From Chondrocystis sp. NIES-4102 (GTDB lineage Bacteria > Cyanobacteriota > Cyanobacteriia > Cyanobacteriales > Xenococcaceae): 64,000 nucleotides of DNA. The position numbers and the translations under genes are program-made. The DNA lies in contig AP018281.1 in NCBI GenBank assembly GCA_002368355.1, positions 3,410,001 through 3,474,000 on the forward strand. The letters are read 5' to 3'. Below the pieces are notes generated by a model. The model worked only from the letters and a program-made list of their open reading frames with translations, ran no database searches and was not told the origin of the DNA. Positions 1-11,100 of the stretch are shown one piece after another. The number at the start of each line of letters is the position of its first letter. Positions within the stretch are counted from its first letter, which is position 1.

Positions 1-442
1 GAATTTGCAAATGCTTGTTTACATTAATATTTTGGCAAAGAGCTTGATAACTAATGGGATTCATCTCAAAACTAAATACAGTAGCTTGTGGAAACATACT
101 TTTGCTAATTAATGAAAAGTATCCATAAAGTGCGCCAACATCAAAAATTGTATCTATTTGATCCCAAAAGTTTTTTTGAATAAATGCAAAAGCTCCGATT
201 GTAGCAGGCTCATGTACAGATTTATTTATATGTTTACTTTTAATCCAATTATAAGAACCACCTGCAACGACTCCTCCTGCATTATTATTAAAAAAAATAG
301 GGGCAAAATTTTCAAATTTTAAACTAGATTCAAACTTATCTTCACAAAAATGAAACTTGAGATTATGAGTTAGATCATTCAATGATGTGGCGATACAATT
401 ATCATTCAAATTATCTAGTAATTTTAGAGATAAATTATTCAT
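1..442 (-). CDS. FkbM-type SAM methyltransferase, 3' part cut by window edge
   Basis: This open frame runs from an ATG at 440-442 to the left edge without a stop, so only the first 147 residues are present. Residues 99-112 (IFDVGALYGYFSLI) form the glycine-containing SAM-binding loop of a class I methyltransferase. Residues 122-129 (VFSFEMNP) match the acidic second strand, as in the FkbM family, which O-methylates sugars and other small hydroxyl groups. It starts 7 bp after the stop of the upstream sulfotransferase, so it is very likely the last or a late gene of the cassette that begins with the TPR-glycosyltransferase ending at 5159. The family call rests on motifs only. The substrate is unknown; a sugar of the locally made glycan is the natural guess. 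Confidence 0.75.
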   Translation of the reverse strand, partial: MNNLSLKLLDNLNDNCIATSLNDLTHNLKFHFCEDKFESSLKFENFAPIFFNNNAGGVVAGGSYNWIKSKHINKSVHEPATIGAFAFIQKNFWDQIDTIFDVGALYGYFSLISKSMFPQATVFSFEMNPISYQALCQNINVNKHLQI

Positions 443-449
443 GTTTTTA

Positions 450-1331
450 TTAGTAAATCAATGGATAGCCAAACAAATTAATTAAATCTTGCTGTTGTTT
501 TTCAAATAAAGTTGTAAGTTTAGATATAATTTTGGGGTTTGGTGTATACTTTAAAGATAGTGAATTAATTTTCTTTTCAAATAAACTCAATAGAGATTGT
601 TCTTGAAATTCCAAATTAGTAAATTGCGCTATAGACTTTATAATTTTTTGGGGATCTTTAGTTAAATCATCGTATGGTAATAGTAATATATTATCAAAAT
701 GAGAACTGTATTTTTGAAGAGCTTCTTGATAATTATTATAAATAATTTGCCTTTTCGTCCAAATATTATTATTATTATTAATTAAATTTAAAAAAAGTTC
801 ATCACATTTATCTTGATTGTATAAATCATTATGTTGTCCATACTCAATCAGTAAACGGAATGCTGATACTATTCTTTGAACTGGATTTCTACACATTAAA
901 ATTATATAAGCATTACCTATAATTTCTTTCATTTTGTTTATTTGTGTTGAATTTAGCAACATATATTCTGGAGTAGACTCTCCAATAAATTTTAGATAAT
1001 TTTGATTAACAACATCGCTAAATAAATCAAAATATTGTATTGCTGATATTGGTTTAGTAAATAGTTGATAATTAGTTTTTACATACCATTGCCATTCATA
1101 AGTAATAAAGTCAAATTTTTGAGCGTTACATAATTCATTAATTTCTCTATCTAACTGAACTTTAGAAAAGTTTTTTAATACCTCTTCATCTCTTAATCCA
1201 AATTTAGTATCAAAATAATGAAGCTCTTTTAAAGGGTGGATAGCTATTTCAGGATGTTGATTTAATAGTCGAGCTAAAAAAGTACTCCCAGCCCTTTGTG
1301 AACCTATACCTAAAATGAAAGATTTTTCCAT
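450..1331 (-). CDS. PAPS-dependent sulfotransferase
   Basis: The 293-residue product begins with FILGIGSQRAGSTFLARLL. This is the 5'-phosphosulfate-binding loop of sulfotransferases, which transfer sulfate from PAPS to hydroxyl or amino groups. The segment near residues 143-157 (ILMCRNPVQRIVSAF) matches the 3'-phosphate-binding RxPxxRxxS region. The length fits a soluble single-domain bacterial sulfotransferase. It follows the TPR-glycosyltransferase by 12 bp and precedes the methyltransferase by 7 bp, so all three should be co-transcribed. The context suggests sulfation of a sugar of the same glycan (inference). It belongs to a different subgroup from the sulfotransferase at 7375-8145, whose loop is CPRSGTTAL. 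Confidence 0.85.
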   Translation of the reverse strand: MEKSFILGIGSQRAGSTFLARLLNQHPEIAIHPLKELHYFDTKFGLRDEEVLKNFSKVQLDREINELCNAQKFDFITYEWQWYVKTNYQLFTKPISAIQYFDLFSDVVNQNYLKFIGESTPEYMLLNSTQINKMKEIIGNAYIILMCRNPVQRIVSAFRLLIEYGQHNDLYNQDKCDELFLNLINNNNNIWTKRQIIYNNYQEALQKYSSHFDNILLLPYDDLTKDPQKIIKSIAQFTNLEFQEQSLLSLFEKKINSLSLKYTPNPKIISKLTTLFEKQQQDLINLFGYPLIY

Positions 1332-1343
1332 GAAATAATTGCT

Positions 1344-4300
1344 TTAATTAAAGACTGATTGATATATATTAATTAATTCTTTCACCTGTTGTTCTGTAGT
1401 TCTAATAGATGTAGGTTTAGATACTTCTTGAAGATAAAAAGTGGCATTGCGATCAATGTTTTGTAGAATACTAATCAAATTCTCAACCTGATCGGGATTA
1501 AATACATGAGCATTAACCCCATCAATCAAATCTTCCGCTAATGCACCTTTATTAGATGCAACTACCCAAACCCCTGCTGCTGCTGCTTCACGAGTTACTA
1601 ATCCAAAGCTTTCAGGCCACATAGAAGGAGCAATTAAAACATCTATACTGGCATAGAATTTGTTTATTTCTGTTTGAGGAATTTTAGCAATAAAGGTTAC
1701 TGGTGTGTTTCCCCAGCTATCATATTTAACTGAGCCTGCAACTTGAGCATGGGAAACAATAATCACCTCGCAATTAGACAATTGTGCTTTTTCTACCGCA
1801 TCTTTAAATAGAAAATAGCCTTTATGGGCTGCCATACCTCCAATATGAGCTAAACGAACTTTACCTGTGGTTGAAGGTTTTCTGGCCAAGCGAGGTTGAG
1901 GAATAATGCCATTGCGATTAGCTTGAGTCTTAACGATACCATTGCGACGATATAATTTAGTAAAAGCTTCAGAGACTGCTAATATAGCACTTGCTTGTTT
2001 TAGACGCTGTTTTAGGTAACGTTGACGCTTTAGGCAACTAGTAAGATCCTGACTATCTAACGCTGCTACTAAAGGATCATTTTGTTGATAGTTACATTCA
2101 ATTCCTCGCTCGTTGACTAGAAATTGATGATCACTAATCCACCAAGCATCATGTACAGTAACAAGATAAGGAATATTTAAATCTGCTGCTGCTTCTAATA
2201 CTGAGGCGGTTAACCGTTGGACACAGTGAAAATGGATCAAGTCAGGTTGATTAAACTCTAGATATTGCCTGAATATCTCATACATTTTAGGATTTTGATA
2301 TTGCCAGTCCATCCCAACTATCATAGGTGAACTAACTTTAGTAACATGAATTCCTTGATAGCTATATTCTAAAATTTCATAGGGATGAGGATTACCATCG
2401 TCGGTAGTAAAAATATAAATTTCATACTCATTGCCGTAATTAGCCTTTAGGACATCGACATTATCTTTAACAATGCGCGTTGCACCACCAATACTTTGGG
2501 GAGGATAAAAAACGTTGACAATTAGTAGTTTCTTTTTGGAGGTACGAGGTTTTAGTTTACCTGCACGAGTATCTTGCTCAATACCAGCGATGATAATATT
2601 TTGAATATTTTTTGCCATAACTGGAATACTGTATTCCTTCCAAACTCGTTGAGCAGCAGTTTTGGCTATTTTTAGGCGAAATTCAGCATCTAAGACTAAT
2701 AATTCTAATTTGGCGTACCATTCTTCAGGGGTTTTAGCAATTAAGCCATCGACCCCATCTGAAATAATCTCCCTATAGGTTTGAGTATTACTGACTACAG
2801 AAGGGATACCCATACAAGCTGCTTCAAACCATTTCAATTCACTTTTGCAATTATTAACGGGTGTTGGTAGTAAGACAGCAATATTAATATCTGCTTGTCT
2901 AAGAAATTCCCAATAGATAGAGACATCTTTAACTAGATCTACTTGGTCAATCTGCTGTTGATAGGGTTGCAACACAACGGGTAGGGTTAAATATCCCATT
3001 AAGGTCAATCTGACGTTAGGGTATCGATCCAGAATTCTAGCGATCGCAGGTGCTGCTAACTCCTCAAAGTCGGCATTGTGAGCTTTTGTCCCACTACCAT
3101 AAAAGATGGAGAGGTAATCTTTAGCTAATTTCGGAATTTTAAGTTTGATAAATTCTGAGTTAAGACTATCTAAGGCGTTGCGATGGATAAAGCAAGTTTT
3201 TTTACCCACAACTTTTTCTACTTCTTTAGCTAAAGCTGGAGTTGAAGCTATACCATAATCACATAAAGCCATCGCCTCATGAAATAAAGTAGTACCCCTA
3301 ACTAAGCCTCGATATTGATCTTCCGATACCATTCCCCCATAACTTTCAATGGGATCGGGGTATTCTTGCTCATTAAAAATTAAATCGTCTATTTCGTAGA
3401 AAACTACTTTTTTGATAGCTTTAGCGTATTCAATTGTTTCGATAATCTCTGGTAAAGCTGGAACGCGGTAAAATATAACCACATGATAGAAGTGCAGTTT
3501 ATTTTTGGCTAGTTTGACATCTTGCCAAGGGAAATATTCCACAGCAATTCCAACTTTTTCTAATTGTTCAATTTTTTGTTCAACTCGATAATGTAAACAT
3601 TGATCTAAGTGATTATCTACTATTAAAATTACTTTAGGATTAACGGGGACTTCCTTAGCATTTTCTAGCTTAGGGGTATAAGAGAAATTTTTAAATAGTT
3701 GAATTGTTTGCCGAAAAATTGCACTTGCGTCTTCTCTCTTTCCTTGCTTTAGCAGCATATCCCCTTGGGTAAACATGGCATTCCATCTCTGCTGCAAGCT
3801 ATTGTTTAATCCTTGATAAGGCAGGTGGGAACTAGGATTTAGCCTCATGCTACGGTAATATAAATCAATGGCATCACTCCATCTACCCAGCTTATTATAG
3901 GCAACACCCAAATTATAAGAAGACCAAAAATAATCGGGATATAATTCTAACGCCCTGTGATAAAAAATGACAGCATCTTCTAATTTACCTAACTTTAATA
4001 AGCTGTCAGCCAAATTATGATAAGACCAAGAATAGTAGGGGTTGCGAATAATTGATTGTTGATAAAGGGCGATCGCTTCTTCTAGTTTTCCCTGAGACTG
4101 TGCCTGGTTTGCTTGCTCGTGGTATTCTTTCCACCCAGGTAATTGGGAGATTTCATTAATCTTATCAAAGTTTTGAGTTGAATTTGATTGTTGAGTAAGT
4201 TTTGCTAAACAAGTTTTTAATTGTTGATTATTGGGATGCAGGTTTAAGCTTCTTTGGCAGATTGTAATTGCTTGTTCTAATTCTTTATTTTTTTCTAAAG

Positions 4301-5159
4301 CTATTATTAAATTTAATAATGAATTTACATTGTGATTATTTTCGGCAAATATTTTGTGGTAATTTGAACGAAATAGATCAGCTTCTTGGGGATATATTTG
4401 TGTAGCTTGATTAATTATTTGAATGGCAATATCTAACTGATTATCTAAAATCAAATGATTAATAACTTTACAATATAACCATAGGGGTTGATGAGCATCT
4501 AACTTAATCGCCCTAGTATAACTATTAATAGTTTCCGCAATATCTTCGATTTCTTCTTTTGGCTCAGATTCCCTATCTTTGTTCTCAGCAATACTCATAA
4601 TTGCCAAATTAATCTTACCCTGAATATTTGGTAAATTAGGTTCAATTTGAGCAGCTTTAGTATAGTAAGATAATGCCTCCGACCAATTTTCTAAAACAGC
4701 ATAAGCCTCTCCTAAATGATAATTAATCCAAGCAAAATCATTATGTATTTTTAATCCGCTTTGACCAATTTCAATCGCCTTTGGCAACTCATTAATATTT
4801 ACCAAATTTTCAATTAAAGAGGAATATAACCAATTGGGTTGACTAGCATTAATTTCTAAAGATTTTAAATAATAGTTAATAGCATTTCTAAAATCTCCCT
4901 GTTTATTAGCAGCCAAGCCTATAGCACGATAAATCTCATCAGAATTATTATAAATTTGTTCGGCTTTTTCTTTAAGTTTCCCTCCTTCCTCGTAATCACC
5001 TATTTGTGCTGCTATAGTAATGGCATTAGCATAAATCCAGGCTGGTTGATGCTCATTTAATTCGATTGATTTTGAATAAAGAGATAAAGCTTCCTCTAGT
5101 TTATTTTCTTTATGTTTAATTACAGCTAGATTATGTAGATCATCAATTGTTAAAGACAT
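1344..5159 (-). CDS. Giant TPR protein with two glycosyltransferase domains
   Basis: The 1271-residue product has three parts. Residues 1 to about 460 are repeated 34-residue TPR units (for example HQPAWIYANAITIAAQIGDY and PYYSWSYHNLADSLLKLGKL). Residues about 510-860 form a GT-B glycosyltransferase-like domain containing FYEIDDLIFN and a C-terminal nucleotide-sugar region (ELKWFEAACMGIPSVVSN). Residues about 876-1271 form a GT4 domain starting LLIVNVFYPPQSIGGATR and containing APSMWPESFGLVTREAAAAG. There is no signal peptide or membrane segment, so it should be cytoplasmic or membrane-associated. The TPR part probably binds a protein or lipid-linked acceptor while the two domains add sugars (inference). 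Its N-terminus and leader closely resemble those of the gene at 8198-13939, indicating duplication. Confidence 0.85.
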   Translation of the reverse strand: MSLTIDDLHNLAVIKHKENKLEEALSLYSKSIELNEHQPAWIYANAITIAAQIGDYEEGGKLKEKAEQIYNNSDEIYRAIGLAANKQGDFRNAINYYLKSLEINASQPNWLYSSLIENLVNINELPKAIEIGQSGLKIHNDFAWINYHLGEAYAVLENWSEALSYYTKAAQIEPNLPNIQGKINLAIMSIAENKDRESEPKEEIEDIAETINSYTRAIKLDAHQPLWLYCKVINHLILDNQLDIAIQIINQATQIYPQEADLFRSNYHKIFAENNHNVNSLLNLIIALEKNKELEQAITICQRSLNLHPNNQQLKTCLAKLTQQSNSTQNFDKINEISQLPGWKEYHEQANQAQSQGKLEEAIALYQQSIIRNPYYSWSYHNLADSLLKLGKLEDAVIFYHRALELYPDYFWSSYNLGVAYNKLGRWSDAIDLYYRSMRLNPSSHLPYQGLNNSLQQRWNAMFTQGDMLLKQGKREDASAIFRQTIQLFKNFSYTPKLENAKEVPVNPKVILIVDNHLDQCLHYRVEQKIEQLEKVGIAVEYFPWQDVKLAKNKLHFYHVVIFYRVPALPEIIETIEYAKAIKKVVFYEIDDLIFNEQEYPDPIESYGGMVSEDQYRGLVRGTTLFHEAMALCDYGIASTPALAKEVEKVVGKKTCFIHRNALDSLNSEFIKLKIPKLAKDYLSIFYGSGTKAHNADFEELAAPAIARILDRYPNVRLTLMGYLTLPVVLQPYQQQIDQVDLVKDVSIYWEFLRQADINIAVLLPTPVNNCKSELKWFEAACMGIPSVVSNTQTYREIISDGVDGLIAKTPEEWYAKLELLVLDAEFRLKIAKTAAQRVWKEYSIPVMAKNIQNIIIAGIEQDTRAGKLKPRTSKKKLLIVNVFYPPQSIGGATRIVKDNVDVLKANYGNEYEIYIFTTDDGNPHPYEILEYSYQGIHVTKVSSPMIVGMDWQYQNPKMYEIFRQYLEFNQPDLIHFHCVQRLTASVLEAAADLNIPYLVTVHDAWWISDHQFLVNERGIECNYQQNDPLVAALDSQDLTSCLKRQRYLKQRLKQASAILAVSEAFTKLYRRNGIVKTQANRNGIIPQPRLARKPSTTGKVRLAHIGGMAAHKGYFLFKDAVEKAQLSNCEVIIVSHAQVAGSVKYDSWGNTPVTFIAKIPQTEINKFYASIDVLIAPSMWPESFGLVTREAAAAGVWVVASNKGALAEDLIDGVNAHVFNPDQVENLISILQNIDRNATFYLQEVSKPTSIRTTEQQVKELINIYQSVFN

Positions 5160-5510
5160 TCTTTTATAGAGAAAAAGCTTATTCTAATGGTTTAATCTTC
5201 TCGCTTTTCAATTGTCGAACTAGACGATAACATGACATCAGCTATATTGACATTAGTGTAATTACTGACTTGTGATTATGCTTTTAAAGTATGTATGTAT
5301 TATATATAATTACCTAATAAACTAATGAATAACTTATACTAATAAGTAGTCATAATTCACAAGTTTAAAATTACTACTTATTTACTATTGAAGTATCTAT
5401 AAAGAATTAAGATAATTAAAGTTATAAGTAATAATCTTATTAATATTCTTGTTATTATTTAAAATTTAGAAAAATTAATATTTTAAAGATTTAAAGAAAA
5501 TAATACCTTG
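5160..5510. promoter_or_regulatory. Intergenic leader upstream of the 1344-5159 gene, shared with a paralogue
   Basis: These 351 AT-rich bases hold no gene that I can support. Positions 5160-5270 align with the sequence upstream of the paralogous TPR-glycosyltransferase (13940-14045). The blocks are AAAAAGCTTATT, TTAATCTT, ACGATAACA and the exact 15-mer ATATTGACATTAGTG at 5244-5258. The 15-mer begins about 85 bases upstream of the ATG in both copies. This is probably a duplicated promoter or 5' UTR. The part from 5280 to 5510 is very AT-rich and shows nothing distinct. Confidence 0.55.
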
Positions 5511-7343
5511 TTAATTTTTTAGTAATATATAAAATTCATTACTGGGTTTTACTACATCACTATGAGAATATAAATTCAGTGATATATATTGTGTATTTTG
5601 TAGCTCATTAATAAGATCTATAAAAGATTCATAAGTAAAGACATTACAATGTACATCTACATAACCACTATTACTCAACCTTTTTTGAGCTTCATGCCAA
5701 GCTGCATCAATATTATTAAACCGTTTTTTATTAAGTAAATGTTGATAGTTGTTATTCCAAACGTCTCCAGCTTTAATAGATCTATGATAATAAAGTTGAT
5801 CAAAAACATGATAGATAGTAGGAGCTTTCAAATTATCATAGTAATTACGAATTAATTCCTGTAAAGATGTTACTGAGCGAAGTTTATCAAAAGTATATTC
5901 TTTATGAGGTACTGTGAGAAACAAAAAACCATCTTTTCTCAAGATCAATGATATATCTTGTAACCAGCCAATCATATTCGGAATATGTTCAATTACATGA
6001 TTAGCTATTATTAAATCAAATTTTCGCTCAAGGCGATCGCTATATTTTCCTTCTTTAATTACATAGTCTACATTGACCGCTTTTTCGGCTCTTTGAGGTT
6101 TTTCTTTAGCATATTTTTTTTCTAGTTCTTCTCGAGAAAAATAATCACAGTAATATATATTTGCTTCTGCTTTTAAAAAAGTTGGATTATCAAATGCCCC
6201 TATTTCTAATATTTCTAACTTAGATGTATTATTAATAACTTTTTTAAGATATTTAATTCTTTGTGTTCTTTTACTCAATACACAGGGTGGATGATAAGAT
6301 TGCTCAACTGCATTTGAATTCATAGTTAAACTTTGCCTAGCCATCAAGATTTTTTTCTTTAAAGAATCTTTATCAGGACGACCATGACCCTCAATACCGT
6401 GATAACTATCAAAAACCGACTGATTATTTTGATTAATATCTGAAAATAATTTCTGGTATAACTGATAAAAAGCATAGTTTCTACCATATAATTTATCATT
6501 AAGATTTGCTAATACATATATGTTTGGGACGCTGTTAATATTTTGTTGAAATCTATATCGACAGCATACTTGATTACCAAACTTTTTTAACAAGGTTTGA
6601 CGTTCACTTGTCTCGAATAAAGCTCTCATTACTGATAATAGACCGTAGGTATATATTTGGCTATTAACTGACATAACTTGAACTTTGCTACTAAAATATG
6701 TACTGCTTAATAAAGCTCCCACACTCCCTGCGGAAGAGCCAAATAAAAAAGTATCTTGCAAATTTATTTTAGCAATATGACATATACTTTCAATAATATT
6801 ACTAATTAAACGAGCGAAATTTATATTTTTATTTCCAGCATAAAAACTTGAAGTTAGACCAGGAATAAAATGACCTGGATCGCTAATACATATAGCAGAT
6901 TCTTTTTCTGTAAATGCTGAAATTATTCCTTCAAAAGCAATTCTTTTGCTAGATAAATTGTAATCTTTTTGAGTTAAAATATTACTACTTTTGGCTGCAC
7001 TTTGAAAATATACATTTAATTGAGAAGTGTTTTCCTTCAAATAACAAAATATATAGAAAAAAGGAATTTCAGCTAATGTATGTTCACCTGGAAAGAAAAA
7101 TTTGTAGATGATTGGCTCACCAATATAAATATCATTTGATTCTATAAATTGCGTATGATTGTTGATTTCAATTTCTCTAAAAATTTGAGGAATATAGCCA
7201 AATACTTTTTGATTTATCAGGCTGGGATTCTTTAAAAGAGAATAGGATAGTAAATTAGCTACTTCTGAAAAGCGTGATTTTTGTTGTAATTCACTAAACT
7301 TATCTGCTAAATTTTCTGAATGAATAATACTATTATTGTTCAT
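5511..7343 (-). CDS. Two-domain protein: alpha/beta-hydrolase-like domain plus SAM methyltransferase
   Basis: The 610-residue product appears to be a fusion. The N-terminal half (about residues 90-330) contains LFGSSAGSVGALL, a nucleophile-elbow-like GxSxG segment typical of alpha/beta hydrolases, and ends with GHGRPD, which could supply the histidine. The C-terminal part (about 370-610) is a class I methyltransferase with LEILEIGAFDNPTFL as SAM loop, YYCDYF as the second strand and FDLIIANHVIEHIPN as the catalytic-site region. It lies 31 bp after the sulfotransferase at 7375-8145, as the last gene of that cassette. Methylation plus ester formation or removal on the glycan is plausible, but neither substrate can be read from the sequence. 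The hydrolase call is weaker than the methyltransferase call. Confidence 0.65.
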   Translation of the reverse strand: MNNNSIIHSENLADKFSELQQKSRFSEVANLLSYSLLKNPSLINQKVFGYIPQIFREIEINNHTQFIESNDIYIGEPIIYKFFFPGEHTLAEIPFFYIFCYLKENTSQLNVYFQSAAKSSNILTQKDYNLSSKRIAFEGIISAFTEKESAICISDPGHFIPGLTSSFYAGNKNINFARLISNIIESICHIAKINLQDTFLFGSSAGSVGALLSSTYFSSKVQVMSVNSQIYTYGLLSVMRALFETSERQTLLKKFGNQVCCRYRFQQNINSVPNIYVLANLNDKLYGRNYAFYQLYQKLFSDINQNNQSVFDSYHGIEGHGRPDKDSLKKKILMARQSLTMNSNAVEQSYHPPCVLSKRTQRIKYLKKVINNTSKLEILEIGAFDNPTFLKAEANIYYCDYFSREELEKKYAKEKPQRAEKAVNVDYVIKEGKYSDRLERKFDLIIANHVIEHIPNMIGWLQDISLILRKDGFLFLTVPHKEYTFDKLRSVTSLQELIRNYYDNLKAPTIYHVFDQLYYHRSIKAGDVWNNNYQHLLNKKRFNNIDAAWHEAQKRLSNSGYVDVHCNVFTYESFIDLINELQNTQYISLNLYSHSDVVKPSNEFYILLKN

Positions 7344-7374
7344 TTATCTTAAGTTTAAATATTTAATCAGATTA

Positions 7375-8145
7375 TTAATTTACATGATTAGGTTGTAATA
7401 AATTATCTTTTTGCACAATTCTAACTAAATTTTCTTTTAAAGCAATTTTTGCATTTTGTTGAATATATTCTAATTTTTTTGGTTGTATATTTGCCTTTTG
7501 CTCTATCCTTAATTTCCAATTCTTAGTCATTGTGGAGTAAAAACTACTGATCTCTTGTGAAAAATCAACATCTAAAAAGTCAGTTAAAGATTTTAAATAA
7601 CTTTCATCATAAGCAAAAAGTTTTTCATACTGACATACAAATAAGTTTTTATTCTTATTAGTTTTTATATATTTCCATGTTTTAGCTAAAGAATCATTCC
7701 AATGAACTACAGCTTTCGTATAATCTGCTTTCTCCGACCACTTATCTAAAGGATTAGCAGCTCTATGATCATAAGACATAGCAACATCTACGATGTCTCG
7801 GAGCATAAAAATCCATTTAGTATTACGAAATTCTTGATTTAGTTCAGAATAAAAATTATAATAATGTGGATATTTATCACCTAAATATGTTATTTTATTT
7901 GCATATTTTATTTTTAAATTATCATAAAAATCACTCCAAATAATATTGGTTTGATCTTCTTTAAAATCAAAAAACCTGTCTTCTTCAAAAGAACTTGGAT
8001 TAATTTTATTGATCTTATCTTTACTAGCATAATATTTATATCTTTCCATTCCTATTCCAATCGAATTATGAGAATTTAGCAATTTAACTAAAGCAGTTGT
8101 ACCAGAACGAGGACAACCGCAAACAAACAAGTACTTTTGACTCAT
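7375..8145 (-). CDS. Sulfotransferase
   Basis: The 256-residue product opens with YLFVCGCPRSGTTALVKLL, the PAPS 5'-phosphosulfate loop of the sulfotransferase superfamily. WIFMLRDIVDVAMSYDHR near residue 113 supplies the conserved RDxxDVxxS 3'-phosphate-binding region. It starts 52 bp after the stop of the 1913-residue TPR-glycosyltransferase and is followed 31 bp later by the hydrolase-methyltransferase, so the three form one unit. It should sulfate a sugar hydroxyl of the same product (inference). It is clearly diverged from the sulfotransferase at 450-1331, so the two may target different positions. Confidence 0.85.
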   Translation of the reverse strand: MSQKYLFVCGCPRSGTTALVKLLNSHNSIGIGMERYKYYASKDKINKINPSSFEEDRFFDFKEDQTNIIWSDFYDNLKIKYANKITYLGDKYPHYYNFYSELNQEFRNTKWIFMLRDIVDVAMSYDHRAANPLDKWSEKADYTKAVVHWNDSLAKTWKYIKTNKNKNLFVCQYEKLFAYDESYLKSLTDFLDVDFSQEISSFYSTMTKNWKLRIEQKANIQPKKLEYIQQNAKIALKENLVRIVQKDNLLQPNHVN

Positions 8146-8197
8146 ATAGAAGTATTCCTTTAATCAAACTTATTAAATAAATTAGAACTAGAAAAAT

Positions 8198-11100
8198 TTA
8201 ATTTTCAATTTTTCCTGAATACACACTACTGAAAACCTTAATATATGTATTGGCAAATTGAGACATTAAATACTTATCAAGAATTAATTGTTTAGCTTGT
8301 TGAGCGATTGAGGATAATTTATCGTGATCGCTAAAGCATTCTAATATTGCGTTAACCCAAGATTGTTGATCATTATTAGAAAGAAAACCATTAACTCCGT
8401 GGGTAACAACTTCTCGATAAGGGGTACAATTACTATAAATAGCAGGCAAGCCCACAACAGAATATTGCAGAAATTTTAAAGGACTCTTACAGCGATTAAA
8501 TTCATTATCAACTAAAGGCGCGATCGCTAAATTAAAACTTTGAGATATGTTACGAAACCAAGGTACAAATTGAGGGTAATGTCGAGATGCTGAAGGAATT
8601 TCTATTCTCTCATACCACATCTGATTGCTATTTGTATCTTTTTGCTCTCCGCCAATAACATAAAGCTGTATGTTATATCCATCATTAGCTAATCTCTCGA
8701 ACACTGGTTTAATAATAGCTAAGTCTTCACTATGAGTTGGATTACCCATGTAAAGAATTTCAAACTTATCTGTTTTATCAACATGACTAAATAGCTCTGG
8801 GGATATTGGTTTAAGCCAGGTATACTCACAGATAGTGTTTGGGATAACCACTATATTGCTATTGTATCGACTAAGTTTTTGACTCAATGGTTCAGTGCTA
8901 ACTATAACAGTTGAAGATGCTTCAACAATAGCTTTTATACCTATAGCGGTTTTAGCATATATACCCATAGGATCTTTCTCTTTAGGTACATTAGTTAAAT
9001 CATCGTCAATTTCAAAAACAATCGGCAAATTGTTTTGCTTACACTGCTTAATAAATTTATCAACAAGGTGAGGTTTAATGGTGTTGCGCTGAACCAAAAC
9101 CATATCTATCTCAAAAAGATTAAAGCGATCATAGATAAAAGAGTCAATATCTATTATTTGAAAATCTATATTTTGAGATACAGTGTAAGATTCTAACCAT
9201 TCTAAAACCCTAATATGTGCAGACGGAGGAGATTGATTATTATCACTGCGATGAATAAATACACCAAGCCTAATAATAGATTGAGATTTTTTAGCTAAAT
9301 CACCGCTTCTGAAAGTTAGAGATGAACTAATAACACTTTGATACAACCGATGATATTTTTGTGCCATAGTTGCAATATTGTTTTGTCTGCCATAAGATAA
9401 TTGCCATCGATTTACTTCTGAAACTTTAGTCATGTAACCATCACCATCAGAGGCTATTTGCAACAGTTTGGCATACACTTCTTGTGGAGCTAAATTAGGA
9501 GGAATTAACCATCCCCCACCATGTTGTTTAATCCTTTCTCCCACTGCTCCTATATCAATAGCAATTACTGGTACACCACTAGCCCAAGATTCTGTCAGAG
9601 TATGACAATATGTTTCTGGCCAAATTGAAAATATACCAATATAACTTGGATGAATATCATTAACTAGTTGATTAAAATCTTCACGTTTGTAACAGCCATG
9701 ATCAATACCAATAGACTTTAAATCTTCAGTTATAGTCCCCAAAAAATGAAAATCCAATCTATCTTCTATATCTAAAGCTTTTAAGGCAAATATTAAATCT
9801 GCTCCTTTTGCAGAGCTTATATTCCCTGGAAAAAGAATTGATAGAGGTTTACTATCAAAAGGCTGATTAACAGAAAACTTACTACATTTTTTAGTTAATT
9901 GAGAAAAATCTCGACCATGAGGAATTACCTGAAAATTCTGTTGTTTTAGTTGTGGATAAATTGCTTCTATTAGGTTTTTACTAGACACAGAAGTTGTTAC
10001 AAAAGCATCTACATGAGGAAATATACTAGCAATCATTTCTCTCCAAGCTTTAATAAACGAATGCTTTAATTTAGGTACATAATTGTGATTTTTCCACAAT
10101 AAAACTGAACAATCTCCTTCTGTTTCTGTGCAATTTCCACCACAGAAAACTTGATTTTCATCTAACAAATTGACTGTTGGACATATAGTATAGAAATCGT
10201 GAAAGGAGAAGATTACCTTTAGTCCCAGCTTTTTGGCTACATTACATAAAGATAGGCTATGCCAAGCTATATGGCGTATGTGAACAATTTCTATAGCATG
10301 GTTAATTAATAGATCTCCTACAATATTTTCGTATTCTGAAGATTGATGTGAGGTTAATGTTATAGGAGTTTGTAATTTAAAATCCTCACATATTACCTCT
10401 TTTCCATCACTCGTATCATAAAGAACAATTTGTGTCGCATCGCAACGCAGCATCATAGTGGTATAATGATTCTGTAATCCATTCATTAAATCTCTATTTG
10501 TCTGCGGTGTTCCCCCAGTCTGAGTCGAAATTACGAAAAGTACTCTAGGACGAGGTTTATTGATTGAAGCTGGAGACTCACCCTCAATTAGTTTTCTAAT
10601 TCCATATCTCATTACGTTCATTTGTGGCGAATGAATAAAAACTCTCACTCGTCCTCTATAGTCAGGATAACGCTCATCTACAACATTACGACCAGTATCA
10701 TATAAGGTAGTTTTTTCATCACGGAAGCTAGCAGATCTTACGTGGTATACTAATGTACGATCATCAACTATGTTTCTCCACCCTGCACGGACTGCACGCA
10801 TACAGAAATCATTTTCTTCTCCATAACCCCTAGGAAAAGCAACTTCATCAAATGTACCAATCTCATTAAAAACTTCTCTGCGAATATAAATACAAAATCC
10901 ACTACCTGTAGGAGTTTCGGGGTAGATAATTTTGCTATTTTGACTAACAGCACGAATCATTTCTTCGTTGTTAAGCCAAATTGGAAAATCATTATCAAGA
11001 CCGACATTAGGCACTGAAAATGCACCCGAATTATTAGAAATAGCTGTGGCTGTGGCAATATCTGCTTGATGATAAACTGCATTTCCTAAGTTTTGTAACC

